Below are positions 14,625 to 23,659 of a stretch of 64,000 nucleotides of DNA, piece after piece. This DNA comes from Spongilla lacustris. Taxonomy: Eukaryota > Porifera > Demospongiae > Spongillida > Spongillidae. The notes beneath the pieces were generated by a model, which was not told where the DNA came from, searched no databases, and saw only the letters and a list, made by a program, of their open reading frames with translations. Each line of letters begins with the position of its first letter. Within the stretch, counting starts at the first letter, position 1. The position numbers and the translations under genes are program-made. The stretch spans positions 4,202,220 through 4,266,219 of the forward strand of contig OX442435.1 of the NCBI GenBank assembly GCA_949361645.1, given 5' to 3'.

Positions 14625-15542
14625 CACAACAAACTGAGTGAAACCTGCTTTGATTTGTGTATTTGGATTCTTATCAGTGAAAGGGATAGTTTATTCCGAA
14701 GAAGGATAAGCTATTCTGGCCAGGCGGAAAAATAATAAATTATACATGGGATTAAATTGATACATGGGATAAACTATTTAGTGGTCAACACCACACCTAA
14801 TTTGTGATCAGGTCACATCATTCCCCTGAAGAGAAGGAATGTGGCGAAGTGACAGTCATAATTTATGCCAAATCATTATAAATATTAAAAAATTATAATC
14901 GAGCAATGCAATAGGTTTTGTTATTGGCGGTGTTGTTGAAATGTAACATTAACTTGTGTATACAGGAATTTGTACATAATAATAGAAAGCCAACTAACAA
15001 ACAAAAAATCCTAATGTACAGGGTTGAAACCCAGCCTCTGATTGCAGTTTTTGTTCCACAATTGACAAACTCATAGAAAATACCATATGAACCTGCCATT
15101 GGTACTTTTCCATACAATCATCCAGGATGAAATCTATCAAATGACCACATACTTTCATCCTAGGAGTCACCCCGGGTTCGTGGCTCAAAAATCCATCCTG
15201 GACGTTATAGGAATTTTATCCCTGTTTTAAAATGTCGATCGTTATCACAGGGCCCTTTGCTATGCGTAAAATTAAAGTTAATACACACACCAGCTGAAGT
15301 AACGATCGATATAGGCATATAGGTCTATCATACCGGCAGAGATAATATATTATTAGTATTTAATACTAGTATCTCTGATACAGGAACGGTCCAATCACTT
15401 TATCCTTATGTATTGCATACTTACTAACCTCTTCACTTGGTTCAAAGTCGGGATGAGCAAGGGGGCTCGTTGAACACAAAATATTTTGCAGGCCAGCCCA
15501 TCTCTCCGAAGGCCTGATGCACTCCGCAGGCGTGTCCTCCAT
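1701..15542 (-). CDS. UBA3: NEDD8-activating enzyme E1 catalytic subunit (UBA3), exons 1-9, 3' end outside window
   Basis: UBA3 pairs with NAE1, adenylates NEDD8 and passes it to the E2 for cullin neddylation. Nine minus-strand exons: 15429-15542, 12840-12920, 7224-7306, 6880-6960, 6746-6789, 4086-4150, 3564-3642, 3161-3240, 1701-1803. All have GT/AG borders and compatible phases, giving 243 codons plus one base. Visible family motifs: PDFEPSEE (exon 1), the nucleotide-binding glycine loop [12 protein letters not shown] (exon 2), [18 protein letters not shown] (exon 3), [19 protein letters not shown] (exon 6), the zinc-type pair TACVDC (exon 8) and the catalytic-cysteine context [16 protein letters not shown] (exon 9). 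The adenylation half ends at the left edge; the rest, including the ubiquitin-fold domain, must lie beyond it. The ATG at 15542 starts [11 protein letters not shown]; an in-frame upstream ATG at 15572 is an alternative. Introns 2 (5.5 kb) and 5 (2.6 kb) are swollen by plus-strand LINE copies. Identity is very sure; exon ends come from homology and phase. Confidence 0.95.
4325..4733 (+). other. Decayed ORF of unknown origin in UBA3 intron 5
   Basis: Two overlapping frames (87 codons from 4325, 74 codons from 4509) have coding-like composition: charged and helix-prone, with [13 protein letters not shown] at the end. A frame change near 4560-4590 would join them. I recognise no domain. It ends about 130 bp before the insertion junction of the LINE at 4884, so it may be older element DNA or part of a lost gene. 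It runs antisense to UBA3. Confidence 0.25.
4866..4883 (+). repeat. Target-site duplication, left copy
   Basis: ATTATACACCAGTAAGAA here is repeated exactly at 6113-6130. The two 18-bp copies bracket the 5'-truncated LINE and mark its insertion borders at 4884 and 6112. Confidence 0.85.
4884..6112 (+). mobile_element. 5'-truncated LINE with restriction-like endonuclease tail
   Basis: This is a non-LTR retrotransposon copy that keeps only the C-terminal third of the polyprotein. Frame 4894-5595 holds the post-RT region and a zinc-knuckle-like [15 protein letters not shown] plus CKRGGD. Frame 5507-5986 continues with [10 protein letters not shown] and GKPAAFD, which fits a PD-(D/E)XK restriction-like endonuclease as in the R2-type LINE groups, then the conserved tail [14 protein letters not shown]. 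The two frames overlap out of register, so the copy carries a frameshift near 5530-5560. An AT-rich 3' UTR follows to 6112. The RT core is absent. The exact 18-bp flanking duplication shows target-primed insertion, into UBA3 intron 5 antisense to the gene. Confidence 0.85.
6515..6550 (+). repeat. Interstitial telomere-like (TAACCC)n tract
   Basis: About six uninterrupted TAACCC units lie in UBA3 intron 5, between the LINE insertion and exon 5. This is the canonical animal telomere hexamer, well away from any chromosome end visible here. Confidence 0.9.
7703..8524 (+). mobile_element. Repeat element, copy A (half of a fold-back family)
   Basis: The core, from about 7740, is the same sequence as the left arm of copy B at 13314-13900, starting with TGCTGAAATAGATAATCCTG. 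Copy A holds an internal duplication: about 112 bp at 7860-7972 repeats at 8002-8113, separated by a short palindrome around GTACGTGTAC. A 27-bp direct repeat (TAAGCACTGGTTCCCATC plus nine further bases) flanks it at 7703-7729 and 8498-8524. No transposase is visible. It sits in UBA3 intron 2. Confidence 0.7.
8603..8624 (+). repeat. Poly-G tract, 22 nt
   Basis: G homopolymer in UBA3 intron 2, between repeat copy A and the LINE. Confidence 0.97.
8985..12235 (+). mobile_element. Long but disabled LINE with zinc finger, RT and restriction-like endonuclease
   Basis: Order along the element: a copied RT fragment (8990-9091); an N-terminal zinc-finger region (9093-9521) with CTAQGC...HMGRH and CNCC...HHLKC; the start of the RT region (9530-10257, with [14 protein letters not shown]); the RT core (10310-11002) with [29 protein letters not shown] and NLDDG; then a C-terminal part (10914-12005 and 12027-12227) with a zinc knuckle ending [11 protein letters not shown], the endonuclease-like RPADLLV...[10 protein letters not shown], and the tail [19 protein letters not shown]. 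Frame breaks at about 9521, 10257 and 10990 and a stop at 12003 make it a dead copy. The catalytic YxDD tyrosine is an asparagine. It is inserted antisense in UBA3 intron 2. I found no clear target-site duplication. Confidence 0.88.
13314..14385. mobile_element. Fold-back element, copy B, with roughly 420-bp arms
   Basis: The left arm (about 13458-13880) and right arm (about 13960-14385) are diverged reverse complements. For example, the 'ccaatccaaatccctcc' stretch near 13800 pairs with 'ggatttggattgg' near 14033. The left part is the same family as copy A at 7740-8510, so copy A is a single-arm version. It has no coding content. It lies in UBA3 intron 1. Confidence 0.75.
14567..14621 (+). 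repeat. (CA)n microsatellite
   Basis: An uninterrupted CA dinucleotide run of about 27 units, preceded by a short CG run (14559-14566). Confidence 0.98.
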
Positions 15543-16143
15543 TTTTGGTGCAACACGCCCATATGACATCATAACTAAACGTTTGCACGAAATGTTTGGG
15601 CAATTGGCTAATACGGTATCTCATTTACTATATCCCGCGCCCTTTGATCTTTAATATACATGTAGAACGGTATGGGCAATTAACAGTTTTATGCGCGTTT
15701 TGGGTCTCGTAATACTATTATATTCTTACCATGGAATGATGTCAGTGCCCACTGTAAAAAAAATTAAACCAAACCCATAACCACTTACCTTACGCTTTGT
15801 TTTGCCCATACCGTCCTATAGCACCAAGATGGTGGACAACAAATAATTTGGCTCACGCGATGAAAAGGGTGGCCAGGGAGGCCTGGCCTCCCCCCTCCCC
15901 CCCCTTTTTTTTTGCGGGCACCGTAATACCCGGTAGAGGAGCATGTTTACGGACCCGCCCACATACGCATTGTAGCTACTAGTATAAATCTAAATCCGTT
16001 AATCGGGCCCTTCGGCTTGCAGCGTATAAGTTGCATTGATCGAATTTTGTAGAGAAATGTTGGCTGTTTGCTCGTCAGTGTGGCCATGCCAGATGTGCAA
16101 AGGGTACTAGTACCTGATTTCAGCCAACACAATTTCCGTCAAA
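15543..16143. promoter_or_regulatory. Shared divergent promoter region, UBA3 and CARD/TPR-like gene
   Basis: UBA3 starts at 15542 on the minus strand and the CARD/TPR-like ORF starts at 16144 on the plus strand, leaving 600 bp between the two start codons. The interval contains CpG-bearing stretches (GCGCG near 15640 and 15690, CGCGATG near 15857) and a C-rich/T-rich run at 15890-15914. I see no certain TATA box. The promoter role is inferred from gene orientation only. Confidence 0.45.
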
Positions 16144-17020
16144 ATGGAGGGTAGCAACGGTTGCCACATAATAAATGTATTCATAGAGAATTTCAGTGCA
16201 GATGAGGGGGAACCCGTGGGACTATCCCGTGTTTACATTTCAGTATTTTTGGACATGAGTACATCTGAAACGATCCTTGTCAAAAGATTTCAAGCCATAG
16301 CAGACGATTTTTGCCACAACCTGAATTTCGATGTATTGTTTCCAAAACTGCTAATTCCCAAACTTCGATTCCTCTCAAGGGCACAGCTAAAATATCTGCG
16401 CGATCTTAAAAAACGGAGCACCGACACCGATGTTGCTCAAGAACTATTGACCATTCTGGACAGTAAGCCTCCCATATCGACGCGTCAGTTGATAGCATGC
16501 CTGCTGGTCGACGATGACCACAGAGGTCATCAGTACATAGCCGATAAAGTGATGCACTCCATCCCTACCGTCGAGGCACAGAGAATTCATCGTCTTATCG
16601 CAAGACTAGATAAATACCCTGTCCGTGTAGACACGGGGCCGTCGTCGCTCCTGGTAACGAAGCCGTGGGATCGCAATTATCTTGTAGGTGAGGATATCCA
16701 GAGACGTGATGACGAACTACGTACTCTCTTCAATCGTGGTCAGTACGCAAGTGAAGACTTAAAAAAAACATCCATCTGGAGACTGCGCTGTCCTTGAAGC
16801 GTTGTATTTCGGTCTAGGATCGATGTACAGAGAAGACGGCAAAGACAGGATTGCAGAACTGTATATTAGATTGCTCGTGATGTGTAAAGAGCTGGTTTCC
16901 CCGAATCGTGACGCCCTTATGCGCAGGATATACTGGGCACAGTCGCAGATGTACTCGGCTCGGAAGTTGAATGGCTTGGCCTTTCACTCAGCGTCATTGG
17001 CCACAAGCGACGTGGATTAA
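16144..17020 (+). pseudogene. CARD-like/TPR-like protein, frameshifted and short paralogue of 21752-23038
   Basis: Residues about 45-140 align helix by helix with the intact paralogue: FLSRAQLKYLRDLKKRS against FLTRKQLKLLVKQLEKR, and RGHQYIADKVMHSIPTVEA against RGHRDVADRLMKTIPRVEA. The pattern resembles a CARD or other death-fold domain. The frame starting at 16144 stops at 16797. One base away, the reading continues without interruption to 17020 with TPR-like helices. The break lies in an A8 run at about 16760-16768; with seven A's the frame would stay open. Even so the product (about 289 codons) lacks the last third of the 428-residue paralogue. Starts at 16144 or 16255 are both possible; the second matches the paralogue's N-terminus, and a possible splice acceptor lies just before it. 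It could be a pseudogene, a two-exon gene or a sequencing error. Confidence 0.6.
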
Positions 17021-18263
17021 GCCTAGAGTTCATGTCTGACAATTGACCTTACACCGGCTTACAGAGATGTGTTCTTTTTTCTCTTTTTTTTTTAAATAAG
17101 TTTTTTCTATGTTGACTTCAATTCCTATTATTGCAATTTTCAATACAATTCAAAATAAAAAAAAAGAGGAGACGGTAGTCAGACAGATCTGAAGTAGGAT
17201 TAGCGTTTAGGGGGACTGAAGCGGAGGCACTTAAAACACTAATCATCGCGGGAAAAGAAATGAAGCAGTGCACCGGCGTATTATTTTTGCAACCATCACA
17301 CAATTGTGGGCTTTTGCTTTTTCTTTCAGCATCCTTTTTTATTTGACCTACATGTAAAAAAATTTCTGGCCTATATGTCTGCATCATAGTCCACAAAACA
17401 AAATTCATTTATCCCTCTTAATAACCACAAAACGCATCCAGAAACCAAGAGAAATGCATGATACTGTACACACTCCAGGCATGGGGGAATAAAATAGTAC
17501 GATTTCTTTGCTTTGTAACTAAGGTCTTACTCACCCTCCTCTCCCCCCACTATAAGGAAAATTTCTCTTGTGCCAGAGTAGGTCAGCTAGACGCTTTTAG
17601 AATATAGATCCCATGCCCCCAGCCAGTAAAGTGGCTGTTCACACACACACGTTGTATTGCTTGTTTATGAGCGTTAAAGTTTTTTTTATTAATTCATTTG
17701 AATAATTCAAAATCAAAATCATATCACTGGAAGTAGCACTGAATATAGCATACATATCTAATTACAGAAAGCAACTTTATTGAATGTTAAGAAGGTTTTT
17801 TTTTCTCTCAATTAAGGGACCAGTACTTTGACTTCCAAGGCCTTACCACTGCAGCTAAATCTCTCGTCCTAATGAATGTGTGCATGTGTGTCATGTGTCA
17901 TTTGTGCCAAAACTCTGCCACATATGTTTTACACCTATGCACAGAATACTTGTCAAAAATTGAGCAATTTGCACACCATTTCTTAAGGTTTAAAAAACCA
18001 TTGACTATAGATGTAATAGCAGGGATGGGACGGAAAGCTATAATATCAAAAAGACGAGTACAAACAATCTAGCATAAACTTAACTGTATTAAACATTTCA
18101 TTTGATGATTTTATTATTATTATTTTTTATTTTTTCAGAGGGCACAAGGATTATTTATTATTATTGACAATTACAAGTACACATATACACCATTTATACT
18201 ATTATAATTATTATTGTGTATTATGCAATAAACACTACGTAATTAATAATGGTAACACACTAT
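17021..18263. other. Intergenic stretch with no gene recognised
   Basis: AT-rich, with T and A homopolymers near 17070-17165, 17677 and 17797, and a (CA)5 at 17641. The ORFs at 17118-17408 and 17872-18072 show no domain. I see nothing else in it. Confidence 0.5.
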
Positions 18264-18500
18264 CTAACAGGTGTCTTGAAAGGACATTGGACGGGACAGC
18301 AGAGCTCGAACATTTGCCCTCACCAGGGTCAAGTTGAGTCTCCCGTACAAATTGGAGGTAGCATGGGACTTTGAGGTATTGTAGCGTGTAGCCAGACGAG
18401 AAGCCAATCGTGCCAGGTGCTGCCTAGCTTCTGTACCCCAACACCCATAGCTCTCCACAGCTAGTGGGACACACTTCCACCAAGGCTCAGAGCATTTCAC
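18264..18500 (-). mobile_element. LINE 3' tail fragment (endonuclease C-terminus)
   Basis: A minus-strand frame of 78 codons reads WWKCVPLAVESYGCWG ... YGRLNLTLVRANVRALLSR, the same tail as the LINEs at 4884 and 8985. It breaks off on the 5' side at a T10 run (about 18507-18516). Nothing of the RT is kept. Confidence 0.8.
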
Positions 18501-18599
18501 ATCCTTTTTTTTTTTTCTAATTGCTCAACATGTAATCAAAGGCTTAAAGACCTTAAATATATTATTGCATAATTACAAGTTACAGGATATGGTAATGGA

Positions 18600-19392
18600 C
18601 AGTGTCCAGCAAAATCGGGCTTGTGGGGTTATCATTTTATCACTATAAAAATTGCACGTGTACTAAACAACACATCTTCGCGATGGTACTACCTTTTCCT
18701 TTCAAATTTCGTACACTTGTTCCCACACCATTTCTCTATGTGAAAAGCGATTTTTGTGATCTACACCTTTTCCGTGCCGTGGATACAACAATCGTTAACC
18801 CCGCGGGTTAGAAATCCACATTTCTCCACGTACGAGTGTTGAAAACGTCGGAGTGTCCTGTAGCTATTGATTTTTTCTGTTCGTTAGTTTCTGAATCATC
18901 CGTTACGGAGATACAGTTGAGCAACCTACAGGCACATTTTCCCGCTTGATTCGCGCCAATGTTATAATCACCGCATTCCCATTCACTGAGCGGGACGCGA
19001 TTTGCCAAAATCATTGGCGCGAATCAAGCGGGAAAACGTGCCCGTAGTTTGCTCAACTGTATCTCCGTAACGGATGATATAGAAATTAACGAACAGAACA
19101 AACCAATAGCTACAGGTTTCCTCTATGTGCAACCCGAATATGACGCATTTTCAACACTCGTACGTGGAGAAATGAGGATTTCTAACCCGCGGGGTTAACG
19201 ATTGTTGTATCCACGGCACGGAAAAGGTGTAGATCACAAAAATCGATTTTCACACAGAGAAATGGTGTGTGAACAAGTGTACGAAATTTGAAAGGAAAAC
19301 GTAGTACTTTTGCGAAGATGTGTTGTTTAGTACAACGTGCAATTTTTATAGTGATAAAATTATAACCCCACAAGCCCGATTTTGCTGGACAC
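18600..19392. mobile_element. Fold-back element, arms of about 365-380 bp, family F1
   Basis: The left arm (18600-18962) and right arm (19011-19392) are reverse complements with few differences. For example, GTGTCCAGCAAAATCGGGC at 18602 pairs with the complement ending 'ctggacactc' at 19384-19393. The spacer is about 48 bp. Arms and spacer share sequence with the element at 39129-39947, including CCGTTACGGAGATACAGTTG. It has no transposase, so it is a non-autonomous element of unknown superfamily. Confidence 0.85.
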
Positions 19393-19656
19393 TCTCCCAT
19401 ATTATTATTATTATTATCGAGAGTTACGGCAGTAACTCTCATATAGGATTAGATTTGTGCCGTATCATGAATATCATTAAAAAACGCGTCCCGCGTATAA
19501 CTCACGAACCGAGAAACGGATAGTGTAGCTCTTTATTGCTATCGATCCACAATAGAAAGACGATCATTTTCATGTTTTGTTCAAGTCGCCAGACCGTTTA
19601 CTTTGAGAGAACAAAAAAGCTCGTGGTTTTCGTTCCCAGACCGTAATTTGTCCATA

Positions 19657-19683
19657 GTCGTCGTCGTCGTCGTCGTCGTCGTC
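19657..19683 (+). repeat. (GTC)9 microsatellite
   Basis: Nine perfect GTC triplets outside any recognised frame. Confidence 0.97.
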
Positions 19684-19990
19684 TTTATGGGTGAGTATAA
19701 CTCGAGATAGGAAAGGTTTTAAAGAGCGCCAGTTACACCAAAAATCGTAGAAAAATCTGAAAATACATCTTCAGGTATCAGATATATAAATAAAGCAAGT
19801 AACCAATATACGTAATTTGCAGCTGTTCTCGCGCGCCAAGATATAAGTACGTAATCGCTATATTAAAACAAACCGTTTCCATGACAATGTTGCAGAATTG
19901 TATGATTCATTGGCATGGAACAGGTGGGAGTTTCATTTGTGTTTTTAGTTTTGCTCACCACTTTTAGCTAGCGAAGTTGTTTTTGTCAAA

Positions 19991-20299
19991 ATGCCTTTAC
20001 GTCTACGAAAGAGGAAAGCTAAGCGATGAGAGGAATACTTCCTAAATCGAGACTATGAGTTAGAGTCCTCCCGAGTTCGGTACGATGCTGATGCTGAACA
20101 AAGGCGGGCGTCTGCTCGTGATATGTACAGAGCAAATCTGGAGTCAAACCAAGCTTCTAAGAGGTGGCAACAGGAAAAGAATTCTGTTGCGTCTAAGAAG
20201 CGACGTTATGAACTGAACTCAGACGAGAAACGAGCTTCTAAGAGGGAAAGCTTGGCGCGTGAGTATCGAACTAATGGAACAGCTGCAAATGTAACATAA
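19991..20299 (+). pseudogene. Lys/Arg-rich repeat protein fragment with one internal stop
   Basis: From the ATG at 19991 (MPLRLRKRKAKR) one frame runs 103 codons to TAA at 20299, interrupted only by TGA at codon 13. The rest is a loose repeat of roughly 12-15 residues built around (Q/K)ASKR, RRASARDMY and EKRASKRESL. This is reminiscent of the basic N-terminal repeats of some Helitron-type helicase ORFs, but that is a weak resemblance. The fragment lies between two fold-back elements and is probably element-derived. Confidence 0.35.
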
Positions 20300-20438
20300 C
20301 TGTAAACATTGTGTTGCTAGGCAATAAACATGGGAATTACAACGGCTGGATTTTATCGTACAATCGTATTTACTTCTACACTGTACTACATGTACACCTA
20401 TATACTAGTAGTCACTTATTAAAAAAAAAAGAATGAAA

Positions 20439-20720
20439 CAAGATATAAAAAACATTCTCTCTGAGAAAGTTAGTGGTATATAGGATTTGAAGGCAATGAT
20501 GGTGTAAAAAGAAAGGGAACAAGGGATTCAGTGGAGATACAATGATTATTCCTATATTTAGCACTGTATAGAACGTCATTACACTGAATTATGTTGCTAA
20601 ATATAGGAATAATCATTGTATCTCCACTGAATCCCTTGTTCCCTTTCTTTTTACACCACCATTGCCTTCAAATCCTATATACCACTAACTTTCTCAGAGA
20701 GAATGTTTTTTATATCTTGT
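20439..20720. mobile_element. Short inverted-repeat element, family F2, complete copy
   Basis: Arms 20439-20573 and 20583-20720 are almost perfect reverse complements, starting with ACATTCTCTCTGAGAAAGTTAG. Related copies or pieces lie at 23462-23659, 37816-37851, 51141-51245, 60470-60518 and 61402-61470. It has no coding capacity (MITE-like). Confidence 0.88.
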
Positions 20721-20733
20721 GTAACTACCTAAT

Positions 20734-21004
20734 CTAAACAGTGTACATGTCCGAGGCAAAGCATCTAGACAGTAAGCAGTGGCATTTGCTTTTTACAAGG
20801 TTAAGATTTAGCCAGCCATACACGCTATTGAGGACAGCTGCCTTTGCCTTGTTGGAACTGGTTGCTAGGCGAGAGGCCAGACACGGCAATAACTCCATGG
20901 CTTCAGCACCCCAAGCCCCATAAGCTTCAACAACCATGGGGACACAGACCCACCCCAGGCACGTTCCATCATTTGCCTCATGCTTTCTCAGCTCTGTAGC
21001 TGTA
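20734..21004 (-). mobile_element. LINE 3' tail fragment
   Basis: The minus-strand frame reads TELRKHEAND, then LGWVCVPMVVEAYGAWG and YGWLNLNLVKSKCHCLLSR. It is the endonuclease tail of the same LINE group as 8985-12235, truncated on both sides. Confidence 0.78.
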
Positions 21005-21106
21005 TCATTATATTATCATGGGGGAAAAACAAGGTACAGAATACGTAATACATTTAAAAAAGAAAAGTTCATGTTCAAGTTCTTATTTACAATGGCTGCC
21101 TGGCAA

Positions 21107-21470
21107 TCATTGCACAGGCATGTTGCTTTGGTACAGCTGATTGATGACACATGATTTTGCCTGGCCAGTGCGATCCAAAATTCTGTCCACAAGAGTGGCA
21201 AAAACTGGTCTGCTCTCCAACCCCCATCCATCAAATGTTTCTACTGCCATGGGTATGAACAGAATGTTCTGACTGTGAAGGGCCTCCAGATATTTGTGTT
21301 CTTCTGCTCCTCCCTCCAGTGTTATCATTATTATAATTATATTAATAAACACATGGGTACAATCTTAAACACAGCCTATAGTTTATTCAAAATACATCTG
21401 GTGAGGATGGCAGTGGCATTGGCCCTCACTAGATGGAGGTTGAGTCTGCCATAGATGTCTGTATTATTAG
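21107..21470 (-). mobile_element. Two further diverged LINE-tail scraps
   Basis: At 21107-21352 a minus frame reads FIPMAVETFDGWGLESRP ... CVINQLYQ, a more diverged version of the tail. At 21376-21470 another piece gives [21 protein letters not shown], the last 20 or so codons of a typical copy. The two are separated by AT-rich sequence and need not come from one insertion. Confidence 0.65.
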
Positions 21471-21751
21471 TATTTTTGATGCCAGAGAAAATCAAAGTAA
21501 ACCTTTTTTTCCTCACTTCGCCATCATAATTATAGCAGATTAAGTTTAAAGAGAGATGTATAGTTGGTATATTGTATACCACTCACCACAATTCAGGCTA
21601 ACTTCATGGGAATAGGTGATTCCTTTGTTAACTATCTTTACATCTAGCTCACAAACAGGTCAAATGGTTCTTTACTCTTTTGATCCATGGCTGCTCTGTT
21701 GTACAGCCATTTAGACTCTATGGCAACATCAAAGTAAATTAGGCAGTTTGC

Positions 21752-23038
21752 CTACTCTACAATGTCAATTGTCATTCCCTCAGTGGTTGCACTGCTTTTC
21801 ATAACACAGGCTGCCTTCCTGTGCTCAGCAATGGCCGCAAGATTGCACAGCTTTGCAGCATGAGCATCACGCAGAACCTCATTAAAGAGCTCTAAGGCAT
21901 TCTGCTGGGCTCCCTTTATTCTCTGCAACTCAGCAGAAAGGACTTTGAACTCACACTTCCTCATTTCAAGGATGACCTCATTATTTGGAAGCCTGTCAAG
22001 TATGGCCTTTGCCTTTGCTATGTCTGCCTCTGAAATGTGGGGCAGTGGGCCATTAGGCTTGGAGCCAAATGACATGTGGAGGTAGAATGCTGCAGTTGAT
22101 AGAATGATGGAAGGACGGCTCGCCATAATAAAAGGGTCATCCTCACTGATTGCAGCCAATGCCCTGATGTACAAGTCCTCTATCAGGTCTCGCTTATCAG
22201 GTTCAGTAGCTGAAAGTAATTTGGCCTTGCGACACAGCATATTAACTTTCTCATAGCCTCTGGCAACAAACTGGAGGCTATATTCTGCTAGTCCAATACA
22301 ATAGTCTGCCTCTTCCTGCAACCCCAGGATGAGGTAAAGCTGACCCATTCTTTGGTAGATGCGTCCTTCTAAAATTAGGCGATTTTCTGACTCGCGACAA
22401 AGTTCTAGTGCTGGCAAAAGGTGTTTGCTAATGCTCATTTCGTCCCTATGCATGGCGGTCAAACTGTCAAACCACATCGCAACTATTTTCTGGTCGTTGG
22501 TGTATCGCGGGAGTCGACGTATCCTTACAGTAAGTTCGGAAAGCCTGTCATACTCACCGACGTTAAAGCGAGACCACAGCTCGCGGTCCAGTTTTGTAAA
22601 GTGCTTGCCTCGCAAGGAACCCTGAATCTCCATCGGGTGTACAGCACACCGCGCAACCGGGGTTTGGTCGGCACGAAGGCGTTGAATTTTTTCCGCCTCT
22701 ACTCGAGGAATTGTTTTCATCAATCGGTCCGCAACATCACGATGGCCTCTGTGTTGCTGCTCTTCTAACAGACAAGCGATAAATTTACGAATTGAGCTGG
22801 GATTGTCCTCGTCAAGAATCAAAAGTAATTCATTTGCTATCGAAGAGTCGGAATACCTCTTCTCGAGTTGTTTTACGAGTAGTTTCAGTTGCTTGCGTGT
22901 CAAGAATCGCAAACGCGGTCTTTGGAGGATAGGCAGAAGGGCACGAAAGTTTAACGAGGCGTTGATATCAGGAGCACAGGATTTAACCTTTCGAACCAGC
23001 AGTAACTCGGAACTCTTGAGCAGCTTAGTAGATGACAT
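21752..23038 (-). CDS. CARD-like/TPR-like protein, intact paralogue
   Basis: A single uninterrupted frame of 428 codons from the ATG at 23038 (MSSTKLLKS) to the stop at 21752. Residues about 25-110 form a six-helix pattern like a CARD or other death-fold domain (RLRFLTRKQLKLLVKQLEKR ... ANELLLILDEDN ... RKFIACLLEEQQHRGHRDVADRLM). Residues about 150-420 are helical repeats of TPR type, such as IYQRMGQLYLILGLQEEADY and YIRALAAISEDDPF. There is no enzymatic motif or membrane segment. A scaffold or adaptor role in death-fold signalling is inferred, supported by the neighbouring Roco/death-fold gene. A broken paralogue sits at 16144-17020. The absence of introns could mean a retrocopy origin. I cannot name the family. 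Confidence 0.75.
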   Translation of the reverse strand: MSSTKLLKSSELLLVRKVKSCAPDINASLNFRALLPILQRPRLRFLTRKQLKLLVKQLEKRYSDSSIANELLLILDEDNPSSIRKFIACLLEEQQHRGHRDVADRLMKTIPRVEAEKIQRLRADQTPVARCAVHPMEIQGSLRGKHFTKLDRELWSRFNVGEYDRLSELTVRIRRLPRYTNDQKIVAMWFDSLTAMHRDEMSISKHLLPALELCRESENRLILEGRIYQRMGQLYLILGLQEEADYCIGLAEYSLQFVARGYEKVNMLCRKAKLLSATEPDKRDLIEDLYIRALAAISEDDPFIMASRPSIILSTAAFYLHMSFGSKPNGPLPHISEADIAKAKAILDRLPNNEVILEMRKCEFKVLSAELQRIKGAQQNALELFNEVLRDAHAAKLCNLAAIAEHRKAACVMKSSATTEGMTIDIVE

Positions 23039-23461
23039 CTTCAAAGCTAGAACCAGAACATGTTAAGTGTTTATGTATCGTATCTATGGATTCACAAATC
23101 CCGGGCCGCAATAATAGTTTTAAAACTACATATACGGCACGTAACTGCTAATTAAGTATTTAATGCGCTGACATGATACAAAATCGTCATACATACAAGT
23201 ACAGAATGTCAATGGAATGACTTTTGAATACACAAGTTGCATTCAAACAACTCTATAGTCCAAGGGCAATCGTTTGGCTGAATTTTTTCCTGTCCTATTC
23301 GTAGTATTTTCATCGAAAGACATCATTGATTAGTTTATAATTACCGCTCCTGCTGAGCCCCGCACAAATTAAATCTATCACAATTAATTTTTGTAACGTA
23401 TAAGTGAACACATTTTAATATGAGCGCCCACTAATTATAATCATGACAAGTAAATAAAAAA

Positions 23462-23659
23462 AACATTCTGTATGAGAAAGCTGGTGGTATCAACTATGTA
23501 GGATTTGAAGGCAATGGTGGTGTAAAAAAGAAGGAAACAAGGGTCTAATTATAAGGAAAAATTTAATAGTCCTGTGCTAAATAATATAGGACTATTACAT
23601 TTTCCCTTATGATTAGACCATTGTTTTCTTCCTTTCAACTTTCTCATAGAGAATGTTTT
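23462..23659. mobile_element. Inverted-repeat element, family F2, second copy
   Basis: Arms begin AACATTCTGTATGAGAAAG and end CTTTCTCATAGAGAATG. The interior again has 'ggatttgaaggcaatggtgg'. It is more diverged than the copy at 20439. Confidence 0.8.
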
